A stretch of DNA of 64,000 nt, taken from assembly GCF_019047785.1 (NCBI RefSeq), contig NZ_CP077290.1:434001-498000 (forward strand). The letters run 5' to 3'. Positions 17,745 through 27,100 of this stretch are shown in pieces. Each line of letters begins with the position of its first letter. Position 1 is the first letter of the stretch. Source of the DNA: Enterobacter cancerogenus (GTDB taxonomy: Bacteria; Pseudomonadota; Gammaproteobacteria; Enterobacterales; Enterobacteriaceae). The translations under genes were made by a program, and so were the position numbers. The notes beneath the pieces were generated by a model. The model had not been told where the DNA came from, did not search any database, and saw only the letters and a program-made list of their open reading frames with translations.

Positions 17745-18854
17745 TTATTTAAAATCGACAATCATTTGTTGAGGAATGGGCAACTCTCGGGTGGTCTGAA
17801 CACAGCGAGAGAGGTAATCGGTAAATTTGGGTGGTTTTACCATGCCCAGTCTTAGCAATTTTTCATTGTTAAAACGCACATTCATCATCGCAAATGCGCC
17901 ATACAAGCGCATCGCTTTCAACATCAGCCGTTCGTTACAAGGACCAAAGATTTTTTTAAGTTGATGACGCATTTTCACAAGCGCTTCATAATCCACCTGC
18001 CTGTAGCGATCGCCGACAGGCTGCGCTTTAAGAGCCTGTGCCATTGCCCTGTCGATATCAGAAAACTTTACGCTATTCTCTTCCCCGGCAGAAATGTGGA
18101 CAATCTCGCCGTTTTCCAGCTCGCTTTCAAGAAGCATCAGTAACGCATTAGCACAATAGTCTACGGGTATAACATCAATTTTGTCGTCCAGCGAACACAT
18201 AAATTTCTGTAGCATCAACCCCATCCGGAAGACCCAAAAAATACTGCTTGAAGGCTGACACCCATACAGCGTATGACCGACAACAATAGAAGGTCTGGCG
18301 ATAACCAGTGGCAATTGGGGAAAATTTTCGCGCATTAAGCGCTCAATGGTAGATTTTGAACGCGTGTATTCAACCAGGTGTTCTGCATCCTGTGGGAAAC
18401 TCGCATTTTCTGAGACCAATGAATCGGGTTCTGGGGTGCATGACATGGCCGTGCCCACATGTAGAAAACGTTTCAGATTTTTGTTTTCATTCATCCGTTT
18501 AGCGAATTCAAAAGTCCCCGTTATATTCACCTTTTCGATCAGCGGATTATTGCCAAAAGAGGCCACTGCTGCGCAGTTAATAACATGAGTGACATCCTGA
18601 AGTTCAGTAGCGTTAAGAAACGTTGCGGGAGCCGCTAAATCTCCCAGTAAAATGTGGGATTTATTCAAACGCTGCAGACATCGTTCATCGACATTGAACT
18701 TGCGCATGTTATTTTTGACCCGTTCAAGTGCAGCATCATGATCGACCGCCCTGACAAGTAATAATAAATTCAACTCTTCATTTTGGTTGATAATCTTTTC
18801 CAGAACTGCACCACCAATGAACCCGGTTACGCCGGTAATCATTAACTTATCCAT
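17745..18854 (-). CDS. Extended SDR, thioester-reductase/male-sterility-like NAD(P)-binding protein
   Basis: 369-residue extended short-chain dehydrogenase. GVTGFIGGAVLEK at residues 8-20 is the TGxxGxxG Rossmann motif, INCAA near 90 is the second NAD(P) contact and YTRSK near 163 provides the catalytic Tyr and Lys. The overall pattern resembles the reductase domain that releases acyl thioesters as aldehydes (NAD_binding_4 family), but no carrier or adenylation domain is present or adjacent. GTGAGG stands 10 bp before the ATG. It lies upstream of the antiporter in the same orientation, 259 bp away, probably as its own unit. An EvgA-like box is 158 bp upstream. Substrate unknown. Confidence 0.75.
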   Translation of the reverse strand: MDKLMITGVTGFIGGAVLEKIINQNEELNLLLLVRAVDHDAALERVKNNMRKFNVDERCLQRLNKSHILLGDLAAPATFLNATELQDVTHVINCAAVASFGNNPLIEKVNITGTFEFAKRMNENKNLKRFLHVGTAMSCTPEPDSLVSENASFPQDAEHLVEYTRSKSTIERLMRENFPQLPLVIARPSIVVGHTLYGCQPSSSIFWVFRMGLMLQKFMCSLDDKIDVIPVDYCANALLMLLESELENGEIVHISAGEENSVKFSDIDRAMAQALKAQPVGDRYRQVDYEALVKMRHQLKKIFGPCNERLMLKAMRLYGAFAMMNVRFNNEKLLRLGMVKPPKFTDYLSRCVQTTRELPIPQQMIVDFK

Positions 18855-19011
18855 TTACTTTAACCTCACCATTTATTCTTTCCGGAAGTGTAAGTCCATC
18901 TTCATAAACGCCAATTAAATGGATAAGGAACACATGTAACATCTCTTTTGTTATAAATTGTGATAATCAAACAAGAAATGTGTCCACCGATCTTCCTCGA
19001 AATCATCATCA

Positions 19012-19029
19012 GGATGACATGCGAAAGAA
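19012..19029 (-). promoter_or_regulatory. EvgA-like box between the SDR and small-protein genes
   Basis: Reading on the minus strand, TTCTTTCGCATGTCATCC matches the island motif TTCYTACANNTGTCATCC at all but two defined positions. It is 158 bp before the SDR start and 83-86 bp before the divergent small gene. Relative to the small gene it has the same orientation as the slp, emrK and antiporter boxes. Confidence 0.5.
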
Positions 19030-19114
19030 TTCGCTTTCTGGCCCATACATTCTTTCTGATTTATGAATGATAGTGTTCATGCCAGACTAACGGGATGATA
19101 AGCCTCAAAAAGTG

Positions 19115-19432
19115 ATGAAGAAAATGACAAACAATTTAACAAATAGTAAAGAATACGCTGGGTTTGAAACAGGGGTTTCAAAGGAAAGCGTCTCCCATTT
19201 AATCTGGTGTGCACTTATATCACTCTATTTGCATAAGCAGCAGAGAGGTGAAATGACCTCGAATAGTGAAAATTTTCACCTTTTACGATGGTATGCACGA
19301 GCAATGAAAAACAGAACATTTGCTGAAAAGTATTCGCAGACATTACGGTTTTTGCTGCATAACTGGCAAGAATCGGGGTTGTCTAACCAGCTCCACCAGT
19401 ATCTTCTGCATATGTGGATTGCCTACGTTTAA
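19115..19432 (+). CDS. Small hypothetical protein, 105 residues
   Basis: I do not recognise this protein. It is hydrophilic and probably all-helical, has no signal peptide, and carries HLIWCALISLYLHKQQRGEMTS in the middle. The spacing of a first helix, a short polar turn and two later helices recalls the small YmgB/AriR-type regulators of acid and biofilm response, but similarity by eye is too weak to assign. Starts at GTG 19112, ATG 19115 and ATG 19124 are all possible, with no strong Shine-Dalgarno. Support for it being real comes from its isolated position with no overlapping gene, the EvgA-like box upstream, and the slp terminator beyond its stop. Confidence 0.6.
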   Translation: MKKMTNNLTNSKEYAGFETGVSKESVSHLIWCALISLYLHKQQRGEMTSNSENFHLLRWYARAMKNRTFAEKYSQTLRFLLHNWQESGLSNQLHQYLLHMWIAYV

Positions 19433-19483
19433 TTCGTCGCAACACCGTCGCTAAACCCAAGCCTTAGAGCAAGTATTTCAATG

Positions 19484-19516
19484 TTAAAAAGCGTCACGAT
19501 GTAAATCCTGACGCTT
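19484..19516 (-). terminator. Intrinsic terminator of the slp-like gene
   Basis: AAGCGTCA (19489-19496) and TGACGCTT (19509-19516) are perfect arms. In the minus-strand direction the stem is followed by TTTTTAACATT. It begins 28 bp past the slp-like stop. Confidence 0.8.
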
Positions 19517-19544
19517 CCAACGTGATAAGATAATGCCTCCTGGA

Positions 19545-20126
19545 TCAAGGTTCCAGATACGAGTTTTCATTTACCGTTTCTGGCGCACTATAGAAGTACC
19601 CTGGCGGAGGGGCAATACCCCATTCAGGGGACCATGCATAAACCCAACCATCATTTGGCATGAAAGTATTTTCGAGCTGCCACGTCTGATAACTGATCAG
19701 GCCAACATTCAGAAAACGGTAAGGTCGCTTGCCAATAAGTCGATTCTCGGTTCCGTCCATTTTTCCAAGAACGGTAATATATCGATTGCGGAAATTATCA
19801 GGATCAAGGAATTTATCTGAATAGATCAACACACGGCCCTGGAAAGATTGTTGAATTTTAGGTTGCGCATAGCTATTGAGAGGCAGCACCCCTAATTCAA
19901 TAATTGTACGGTTTGGAAGGTTAATGACATTCAGAACCTTCCCGCCCAGTCGAACCTCCTGCCCCTTATACATATCAGGCATCAATGAAAGTTGTTCATA
20001 GGTTGCGGGACTCACTGCAACCTCCCCGCCCTTCAAACTATCAGGTATCATGGAACATCCTGAGAGCAACAGGGTTGAAAAAAGGGTAAAGCTAATGATT
20101 GTTTTCTTAACACTTTTCATCGTCAC
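19545..20126 (-). CDS. Slp-family outer-membrane lipoprotein
   Basis: 193-residue Slp-family lipoprotein. The N-terminus has a positively charged stretch, a hydrophobic core and lipobox LLSGC, so the mature protein begins at a lipidated cysteine near residue 24. E. coli Slp is induced by starvation and acid and sits beside hdeD/hdeAB-type genes. The domain body includes YKGQEVRLGGKVLNV and the GKRPYRFLNV block. The GTG at 20126 is preferred because AAGGA lies 7 bp upstream; the ATG two codons in would be 13 bp away. It has its own terminator and an EvgA-like box 165 bp upstream. The protein is likely a stress envelope factor. Confidence 0.88.
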   Translation of the reverse strand: MTMKSVKKTIISFTLFSTLLLSGCSMIPDSLKGGEVAVSPATYEQLSLMPDMYKGQEVRLGGKVLNVINLPNRTIIELGVLPLNSYAQPKIQQSFQGRVLIYSDKFLDPDNFRNRYITVLGKMDGTENRLIGKRPYRFLNVGLISYQTWQLENTFMPNDGWVYAWSPEWGIAPPPGYFYSAPETVNENSYLEP

Positions 20127-20290
20127 TCGAATATCCTTGGTGAAATAAAGCGAAATAGATTACGTTCAACGTAACGCGTCTTGATTCGATTCGAATTACG
20201 CCCCGAATGGAATCAATACAACACTTGAACGATTTTAATGACTAACACATCAGCAAAGAATGAGATTACAGATCACGCTTTGTCATCTCC

Positions 20291-20308
20291 GTCTTACCGT
20301 TGTCATCC
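20291..20308 (+). promoter_or_regulatory. EvgA-like box upstream of slp
   Basis: GTCTTACCGTTGTCATCC matches TTCYTACANNTGTCATCC with two differences. It lies 165 bp before the slp-like start in the 243-bp gap 20127-20369. Nothing else in that gap stands out except AT-rich sequence and a GATTCGATTCGAATT block near 20192. Confidence 0.5.
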
Positions 20309-20369
20309 TGAGGGGAATTACGGGAGAAATTAACATCCACAACCCAGGCGGATTACTTTATGGATTCCT

Positions 20370-21923
20370 TTAGCGATCTGTAACGCTCCCCTTTCTTCCC
20401 TCGCTAAAAGGAGGACGGGCGAACCAAACCAGTACAGTGAGCAGGATAAATGCAATAGCAGAAAGGCGAAATATTTCATTTGCAGAAATCACCATTCCTT
20501 GCTGTGTTATCAATTGATTAATTTCACCTAGCGACTGAGAAAATGACAACCCAATATGTCCTGTTTGTTCAAGGAAGGCATGTAAAACGGGGTTAAAAAA
20601 ATTAATTGGACCGGTCAGTAACGTATGCTGGTCGGATTCCCAGCGACTCCAGAGGGTCATGGTCAGTGAGGTGCCAATTGACCCCGACAACGTGCGGAAA
20701 AAGTTACTCATACTTGAGGCATTAGCAAATTTATTATCCGACAGGCCTGAAAGGGTTATCGTGGTCAGTGGAAGGAAAAAGCACGCCACCGCGCAGCCTT
20801 GCAGAATCTGAGGGCTAATGATATTGAGAAAATTTATCTCAGCCGTAAACGTCACTGACCGCCAGTAATAGCAGATAGCATAAATTATGAAACTGAAGGT
20901 CACAAGAATGCGCATATCAATCTTGTTGCCATAAAAGCCGATGACAGGTGATAGAATTAAAGGCATGATTCCGATTGGAGCATAGGCCAGCCCCGCCCAG
21001 ATTGCATTATACCCCATTGTTTCCTGCAATAGCTGCGGCATTAGTACAATCGCACCTGAATAAAATAGAAAAGCACAGGAAGTGCAGACGATTCCAATGC
21101 TAAAATTCCTCGATTTAAATAAACTCAGGTCAAGAATGGGGTTATCGTCCGTTGATTCCCAGATAATCAATGATATAAGTGAGATAACCGATATTATTGC
21201 GAGTGCTATAATCGTGGTAGAATTAAACCAGTCCAAATCTTTGCCTTTATCAAGCATGATTTGTAAGGCCCCCACCCCCAGAACCAGCAGGGTTAACCCA
21301 AAGTAATTCATTTTCACGGATTGCGTTTCAGTTTCACGTCCTTTTAACAGTGTGGCGGTGAGTGAAACAGCGATGACGCCCATGGGCACATTAATTAAAA
21401 ATATCCAGCCCCAGCTGTAATTATCGCAAATATATCCCCCCAAAATGGGGCCGCAAATAGGCGCAATAATCACCGTCATTGACCACATGGCCAGTGCAAA
21501 GGTCCTTTTTTCTGGCGGATAATTTCGCAGCAGCAGGCTCTGTGACAGCGGGACAAGCGGGCCCGCCATCGCCCCCTGCACTACGCGAAAGAAAATCAGC
21601 ATATCAAGGCTCGTCGAGCAGCCGCATGCCAGCGACGCGAGTGAAAAACAGGTTACTGAGGATAAAAAAAGGCGTAATTCACCGAAGCGCTGGGCGAGGC
21701 GACCCGTTAAAGGAATCGCGATCGCATTTGCGACCCCAAAGGAGGTGATTACCCACGTCCCTTCATCCGTGGAGGCGCCCAGAAATCCTGAAATGGTCGG
21801 GATTGCGACATTGGAAATCGTGGAGTCCAGCATCTGCATAAAGGTCGCCAGCGAAAGCGCGAACGTCATGCAGATCAGCGTCGCACCGCGCAATGGCTCC
21901 GGCAAAGATTTGAGGGTTTTCAT
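20370..21923 (-). CDS. emrY: EmrY-like MFS efflux transporter
   Basis: 517-residue DHA2-family proton antiporter with about 14 membrane helices, the inner-membrane part of the EmrKY-TolC pump. Helix 1 contains MLDSTISNVAIPTI, the family's motif D1-like signature, and the region after helix 4 carries RVVQGAMAGPLVPLSQSLLL. It overlaps the emrK stop by one base (TAATG), so the two are co-translated. Gene order emrY-emrK-evgA-evgS-yfdE is exactly that of E. coli, where EvgA activates emrKY. Confidence 0.93.
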   Translation of the reverse strand: MKTLKSLPEPLRGATLICMTFALSLATFMQMLDSTISNVAIPTISGFLGASTDEGTWVITSFGVANAIAIPLTGRLAQRFGELRLFLSSVTCFSLASLACGCSTSLDMLIFFRVVQGAMAGPLVPLSQSLLLRNYPPEKRTFALAMWSMTVIIAPICGPILGGYICDNYSWGWIFLINVPMGVIAVSLTATLLKGRETETQSVKMNYFGLTLLVLGVGALQIMLDKGKDLDWFNSTTIIALAIISVISLISLIIWESTDDNPILDLSLFKSRNFSIGIVCTSCAFLFYSGAIVLMPQLLQETMGYNAIWAGLAYAPIGIMPLILSPVIGFYGNKIDMRILVTFSFIIYAICYYWRSVTFTAEINFLNIISPQILQGCAVACFFLPLTTITLSGLSDNKFANASSMSNFFRTLSGSIGTSLTMTLWSRWESDQHTLLTGPINFFNPVLHAFLEQTGHIGLSFSQSLGEINQLITQQGMVISANEIFRLSAIAFILLTVLVWFARPPFSEGRKGSVTDR

Positions 21924-23086
21924 TAGCGTTGACCATTGATTTTGATGATTGTGTGAATTTCATCGTCTACTGGCCCGGTATCAATTACGAGGGCATCGCT
22001 GGCGTACGCAGGAACAACTGAGGTAACGTATGAATTCACCGGCATCGGGGCGCTGGTGGTTCCGTCAGTATCGATTGTTGCATTCATCGACAAGCCAATT
22101 CGCAGGGGGTATCGTCCTATTTCACCTTTATCCAGTTCTATTTCAACAGGCACGCGCTGAACAACTTTGATCCAATTACCGGATGCATTTTGCGATGGAA
22201 GCAGCGAAAACGCATTGCCCGTTCCCATATTGATGCCCTTAACATGACCGTGAAAGATGACCTTATCTCCATAGAGATCGCTGGTAAGCGTAACCCTTTG
22301 GCCGATTTTGACGTTCGTTAATTGTGTCTCTTTGAAATTGGCATTTACCCACATTTGCTGGGCTGGCACCACGGCCAGCAGCGGCTGGGCAGAAGCGATC
22401 GTCTCGCCAACCTGGACATTACGCTGCGCCACATAGCCCGTAACAGGGCTGCGTATATCCGTTCGCTGCAGCGCAAGCCAGGCCTGTTTCATCTGTTCCG
22501 CGGCCTGGAGCACCTGAGGCTGTTTCTCCAGGGTGGTATCCATAATTAAAGCCCTGTTAGCGTTATAGGCCTGAATAGCCGCTTCCAGTGCCGCTTTGCT
22601 GCTGATCGCATTATCTTTTGAATGTTCCAAATCTTCATGGGCGATAAGTCCACTTCCCGCAAGACGTTGCCTCCTGAGATAATCCTCTGAAGCCTGTTTT
22701 GATTGAATTTGCGCAGCGGCAACATTGGCCTGATATTGAGATGCGAGTAGATAAAGTTTACGCATTTCGCGTACCGTATTAGCAAGATTGTTTTTTGCCT
22801 GATTGAAGGCAATCAGCGTATCTGTTTTATCCAAACTGACAAGGATATCCCCCTGATGCACATATTCCGTATTGGTATAATTTACGCTCGTCACGCTGCC
22901 GCTTATTTGTGATGAGATGGAATTCATGTTACCCGTCACATAAGCATCATCCGTACTAACCTGATGCCTGAGAATAATATCCCAGTAAGAAAATAGGCTA
23001 ATCGCTGCCAACAGTAACACGACTAAAAATACAGCAAAATATATTTTCCTGGTCTTCTTTTTTTCTAATGTTTTGTCCTGTTCCAC
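21923..23086 (-). CDS. emrK: EmrK-like periplasmic adaptor
   Basis: 387-residue HlyD-family membrane fusion protein. One N-terminal transmembrane helix (about 15-36) is followed by VSTDDAYVTGNMNSISSQ, the EmrA/EmrK barrel start, then a coiled-coil hairpin (about 95-205) and the C-terminal barrel. It connects EmrY to TolC, which must be encoded elsewhere because no outer-membrane factor adjoins. emrY is coupled by a 1-bp overlap, and evgA is divergent across 409 bp. Confidence 0.93.
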   Translation of the reverse strand: MEQDKTLEKKKTRKIYFAVFLVVLLLAAISLFSYWDIILRHQVSTDDAYVTGNMNSISSQISGSVTSVNYTNTEYVHQGDILVSLDKTDTLIAFNQAKNNLANTVREMRKLYLLASQYQANVAAAQIQSKQASEDYLRRQRLAGSGLIAHEDLEHSKDNAISSKAALEAAIQAYNANRALIMDTTLEKQPQVLQAAEQMKQAWLALQRTDIRSPVTGYVAQRNVQVGETIASAQPLLAVVPAQQMWVNANFKETQLTNVKIGQRVTLTSDLYGDKVIFHGHVKGINMGTGNAFSLLPSQNASGNWIKVVQRVPVEIELDKGEIGRYPLRIGLSMNATIDTDGTTSAPMPVNSYVTSVVPAYASDALVIDTGPVDDEIHTIIKINGQR

Positions 23087-23495
23087 TTTTCAGTCTCTTG
23101 TTAAGATCATGTATTGATAACTCACATAAGATTTAACAAACAGTAAACACCTCTGTTTGTGAGAAATGCACAATATGTCCATTGCGAATGAGAACAGGAT
23201 AGAAAGACTTCATAAATATAAAAGCAGATTTCCCTGATATATTTGCCTCAAAATTCCTACAACTGTCATCCCACGCTCAAAAAGATAACCGTAAGAACAT
23301 GATTTTCAACAACTAATAACTCCAATTGCATTCATTCATGTTTCGTTTACTTTGTTGGCTTTACCATGACTCTTGTTTTATACCTCTCTTTCCTCCAGGT
23401 CAGTTTTGACATGGAACTATTATCGTTTGAATCTTCAATCTCTGTGACACGTTGAGTTCGCAGCGAAAACAATTTTAATTGGATAAGATATTTAA
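23087..23495. promoter_or_regulatory. emrK-evgA divergent control region (409 bp)
   Basis: AT-rich gap between divergent emrK and evgA with no believable open frame. It contains the EvgA box at 23254-23271. A TTGACA at 23406-23411 could serve evgA, but the best -10 (TTGAAT, 23427) is only 15 bp away, so the promoter is not certain. GGATAAGA precedes the evgA ATG. Confidence 0.6.
23254..23271 (+). promoter_or_regulatory. EvgA box between emrK and evgA
   Basis: TTCCTACAACTGTCATCC is a full match to the island consensus TTCYTACANNTGTCATCC and includes TTCCTACA, the half-site known for EvgA in E. coli. It lies 168 bp before emrK and 225 bp before evgA. In E. coli EvgA acts in this same intergenic region. 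Confidence 0.75.
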
Positions 23496-24110
23496 ATGAA
23501 AGCGATTATCATTGACGATCACCCTCTTGCTATTACGGCTATACGTAATTTACTGCGTAAGCACGCCATGGAAATTTTGGCCGAACTCGGCGATGGCAGT
23601 AAGGCAGTTCATTACATGGAAACGCTAAAACCTGACATCATGATCATTGACGTAGATATTCCAGGTTACAATGGCATTCAAGTTTTAGAGAAGCTGAGAA
23701 AACGCCATTACACCGGCATAGTCATTATCGTTTCGGCCAAAAATGATTATTTTTATGGTCGCTATAGTGCGGAAGCAGGAGCAAACGGATTTGTTAGTAA
23801 AAAGGAGGGTGTCAATAATATTATTGCGGCCATTGAAGCGGCGAAAAATGGTTATTGTTACTTTCCCTTCGCCCTCGAACGTTTTACCGGACGTCTTACT
23901 TCTGACCAGCAGAAATTAGATTCGCTGTCCCGGCAGGAGATCGCCGTACTGCGCTACATACTCGACGGGTGTGATAACAATACCATCGCCGAGAAAATGT
24001 TTATCAGCAATAAAACCGTAAGTACCTATAAAAGTCGACTGATGGAAAAACTTGAGTGCAAATCACTTATGAACCTTTTCACGTTTGCGCAGAACACTAA
24101 GATCTGGTAA
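23496..24110 (+). CDS. evgA: EvgA response regulator
   Basis: 204-residue NarL/FixJ-type response regulator, the same length as E. coli EvgA. The receiver domain has acidic Asp7-Asp8, phosphoacceptor Asp52 in IIDVDIPG and Lys102 in the VSKKEG segment. The LuxR-type helix-turn-helix (about residues 140-200) contains NNTIAEKMFISNKTVSTYKS. EvgA activates acid resistance and multidrug efflux genes when phosphorylated by EvgS. evgS starts 4 bp after the stop, and emrKY are divergent. A consensus box upstream suggests autoregulation. Confidence 0.97.
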   Translation: MKAIIIDDHPLAITAIRNLLRKHAMEILAELGDGSKAVHYMETLKPDIMIIDVDIPGYNGIQVLEKLRKRHYTGIVIIVSAKNDYFYGRYSAEAGANGFVSKKEGVNNIIAAIEAAKNGYCYFPFALERFTGRLTSDQQKLDSLSRQEIAVLRYILDGCDNNTIAEKMFISNKTVSTYKSRLMEKLECKSLMNLFTFAQNTKIW

Positions 24111-24114
24111 CCGA

Positions 24115-27100
24115 ATGCATCTGATCAACGTTTTTGTCATCCCCTTTTTTCTCTTTTTCCATGTACATGCCTTTGCCCTACCAACTTACACGGATGTCAA
24201 TATTCAGTACACCAATGGCAGCGTCGAACTGGACGATTTGCGTTTAACTGATGACGAGCTTCGCTGGCTCAACAGCAAGAAGCAATTTTTTATTGCCATC
24301 GACCGCACCATGCATTCGACGCTGCTGCAAACCGTTCCTGATCAAAAAGCGAAAGGGATCAACGTCGATTATCTGGGATTACTGCAGCAAAACCTCAAGG
24401 TTAATATCGTGCTGCGGATCTATCCTCAAGCGAGTGATGCCGCTAACGCGCTAAAGAATGGTGATGTCGACGTCATGCTGACGGACCTGCTTAACACACG
24501 TCCGAAAGATGTCTCCTTTAACGTCTCCCGACCCCTTATCACCACCTATCCGGTGCTGGTAACCACGATTGAAAACACCATGAGCCCCATCGGTACTAAC
24601 CAGCCCGTGAGCATTGCTCGGGTGAAAGGCTATCCAACGAACTCGGACATTTATCGTTCATTCCCCAATGCCACCATTATCGATTATGATGATTACTACG
24701 AGGCGCTTGCCTCCGTTTCGTCCGGCGATAATCTGTATTTTATCGGCAGCAATATCGTGACCAGTACGTTAATCTCTCGCTACTTCACACACTCTCTCAA
24801 TACTATCAAATATTATGATTGCCCCTGTAAAAGCAGCTTCTTTTTCACCCGTAAAGAGATGCCCGTACTACCCGAGATCCTGAACAGGTTTGTCAAAAGT
24901 CTGACGAATGAGGTCAGACGGGATGTTGCGCAAAATTGGCTTAATGTCGGCAATCTGGATTTTATTAACCAGCCTCTGGCGCTAACGAAGCAGGAAAGGA
25001 AATGGATAAAAAAGCACCCAACGGTCAATGTGCTGGTAACGTCCTTCCACCCTCCTTTTCTCATCACCGATAAAGAAGGAACCCCTCGCGGCATGATGGG
25101 CGACCTGCTTAATATCATCGAGCTGCAAACGGGAATGAAATTTGTGCCTGTCTCTTCCCCCGTGACACCCGCGGGCGAAGCCCTGCATCCTGAAGGAAAC
25201 TGGGATATTTTTCCTGGCGCAATCTATACAGAGCAGCGTGAACATCAGGTCGCTTTCACCAATGCACTCATGATGTCACCCTATGTCTATGTCATAAAAA
25301 AAGATCGGATGAAAATCCACAAAATTCTGCCGGGTATGAAGGTCGGATTACCCCTTTATTACGGGTTGGGAGAAACGCTGAAAGCGCAGCACCCTGATGT
25401 GGAATGGGTGGCTGTCGACAATGCGAGTGCAGCATTTCATCAGGTTCAGGAAGGTAAGCTTGATGCGCTAGTTACCTTACAGCCCACGGCGCAATATATG
25501 CTCGACCATTACTATCCGGATTCGCAGATTTTCTTTCGCATTCAGGATATTCCTCGTGCGGCAATTACCTTTGCCCTGCCTCGCGGTGAACCTGAGTTAA
25601 AAAGTATTATTGATAAAGCCCTGAATAATTTACCGCCGAGCGAATTGCTGCGCTTAACCGAAAAATGGACAAAGATGCCCAATGTCACAATCGATACATG
25701 GGATCTTTATAGCCAGCAGTTTTACATTGTCACAGCTCTTGCGGTGTCACTGATAGTCAGTAGCCTGCTTTGGGGCTTTTATCTGCTACGCGAAGTGAAT
25801 CGTCGTAAAGCGATACAGGGCGATCTGGAAAATCAAATCTCCTTTCGCAAAGCCTTGTCAGATTCTTTACCCAATCCAAGCTATGTGGTTGAACCCTCAG
25901 GTCTTATTGCCAGTCATAACAGCGCATTTGCTCAGTATTTCACCCCGGAATACTACGCGACAGCATCGTTGCCCTTAACGCATCCGCATTCGCCATTCTT
26001 AACCATCATGGCTGAATTTTCGGGCTTGCAACTCGACGAGAACGGCTATCGTCCCATCATTACGTGCGAGTTTGAAATCAGTAATGGCCTGGCGACGCGT
26101 TATATCAAACACTGGGTGACCTTTTGCGACATGCCTGCCAGCGCAGACAGGGTGTTCATTTGTGGCTGGGAAGACATCACTGAAACGCATTCTCTCATTC
26201 ATGCACTCGAGGTTGAAAAAAACAAAGCCATTGACGCGACGGTAGCCAAGAGTCAATTCCTGGCCACGATGAGTCACGAGATTAGAACACCAGTAAGCTC
26301 CATTATGGGTTTTCTGGAACTGCTCGCCAGTCAAACACAGTCCGCTGAACAACAGGCGGAAGCCATGAAACTCGCGTATTCAACAGGACAATCTCTGCTT
26401 GGCCTGATTGGTGAAATCCTGGACGTCGACAAAATAGAGTCCGGCAAGTATCAGTTGCAGCCCGAATGGGTTGGCCTGGCAGACCACCTCATGATGATTT
26501 ACCGTGCCTACCACACGCTCGCCGCCAGAAAAAACATTGCCTTAACGATCGAAAGTTCTATCGCTCAAAATAGCCTGGTCATGATTGATCCTCAGGCAAT
26601 CAAGCAGGTCCTTAACAACCTGTTAAGCAATGCGTTGAAATTTACAGAGGCAGGTGGCGTAACGCTTCATGCTTCGCTGACTCAGGAAGATAACGACACG
26701 GCAAGACTGGTTATCCACGTCAAAGACTCCGGCTGCGGGTTAAGCGAAGAGGAACAAAAAGTGCTCTTCAAGCCTTACAGCCAGACACGATGTGGGCGTC
26801 AGCAAACGGGCTCAGGGCTTGGATTGCTTATTTGCAAACAGCTTGTCGCCAAAATGCAGGGTGAGATTAGCGTAAAAAGTTGTCCTGGCGTTGGGTCGAC
26901 TTTCAGCATTTCTATCCCCGTTGCCATCATGTCACGCAAGAGCATGGTAGCCGATAACCATCAGAATTCCTGTCAGCTCTCAGCCCGTTTAAAGATCCTT
27001 ATTGCGGACGATCACCCGACCAATCGTCTCCTTCTTAAAAGACAGCTGAATACGCTTGGCTATGCCGTGACAGAGGCTTGCGATGGCCAGGATGCGCTTA

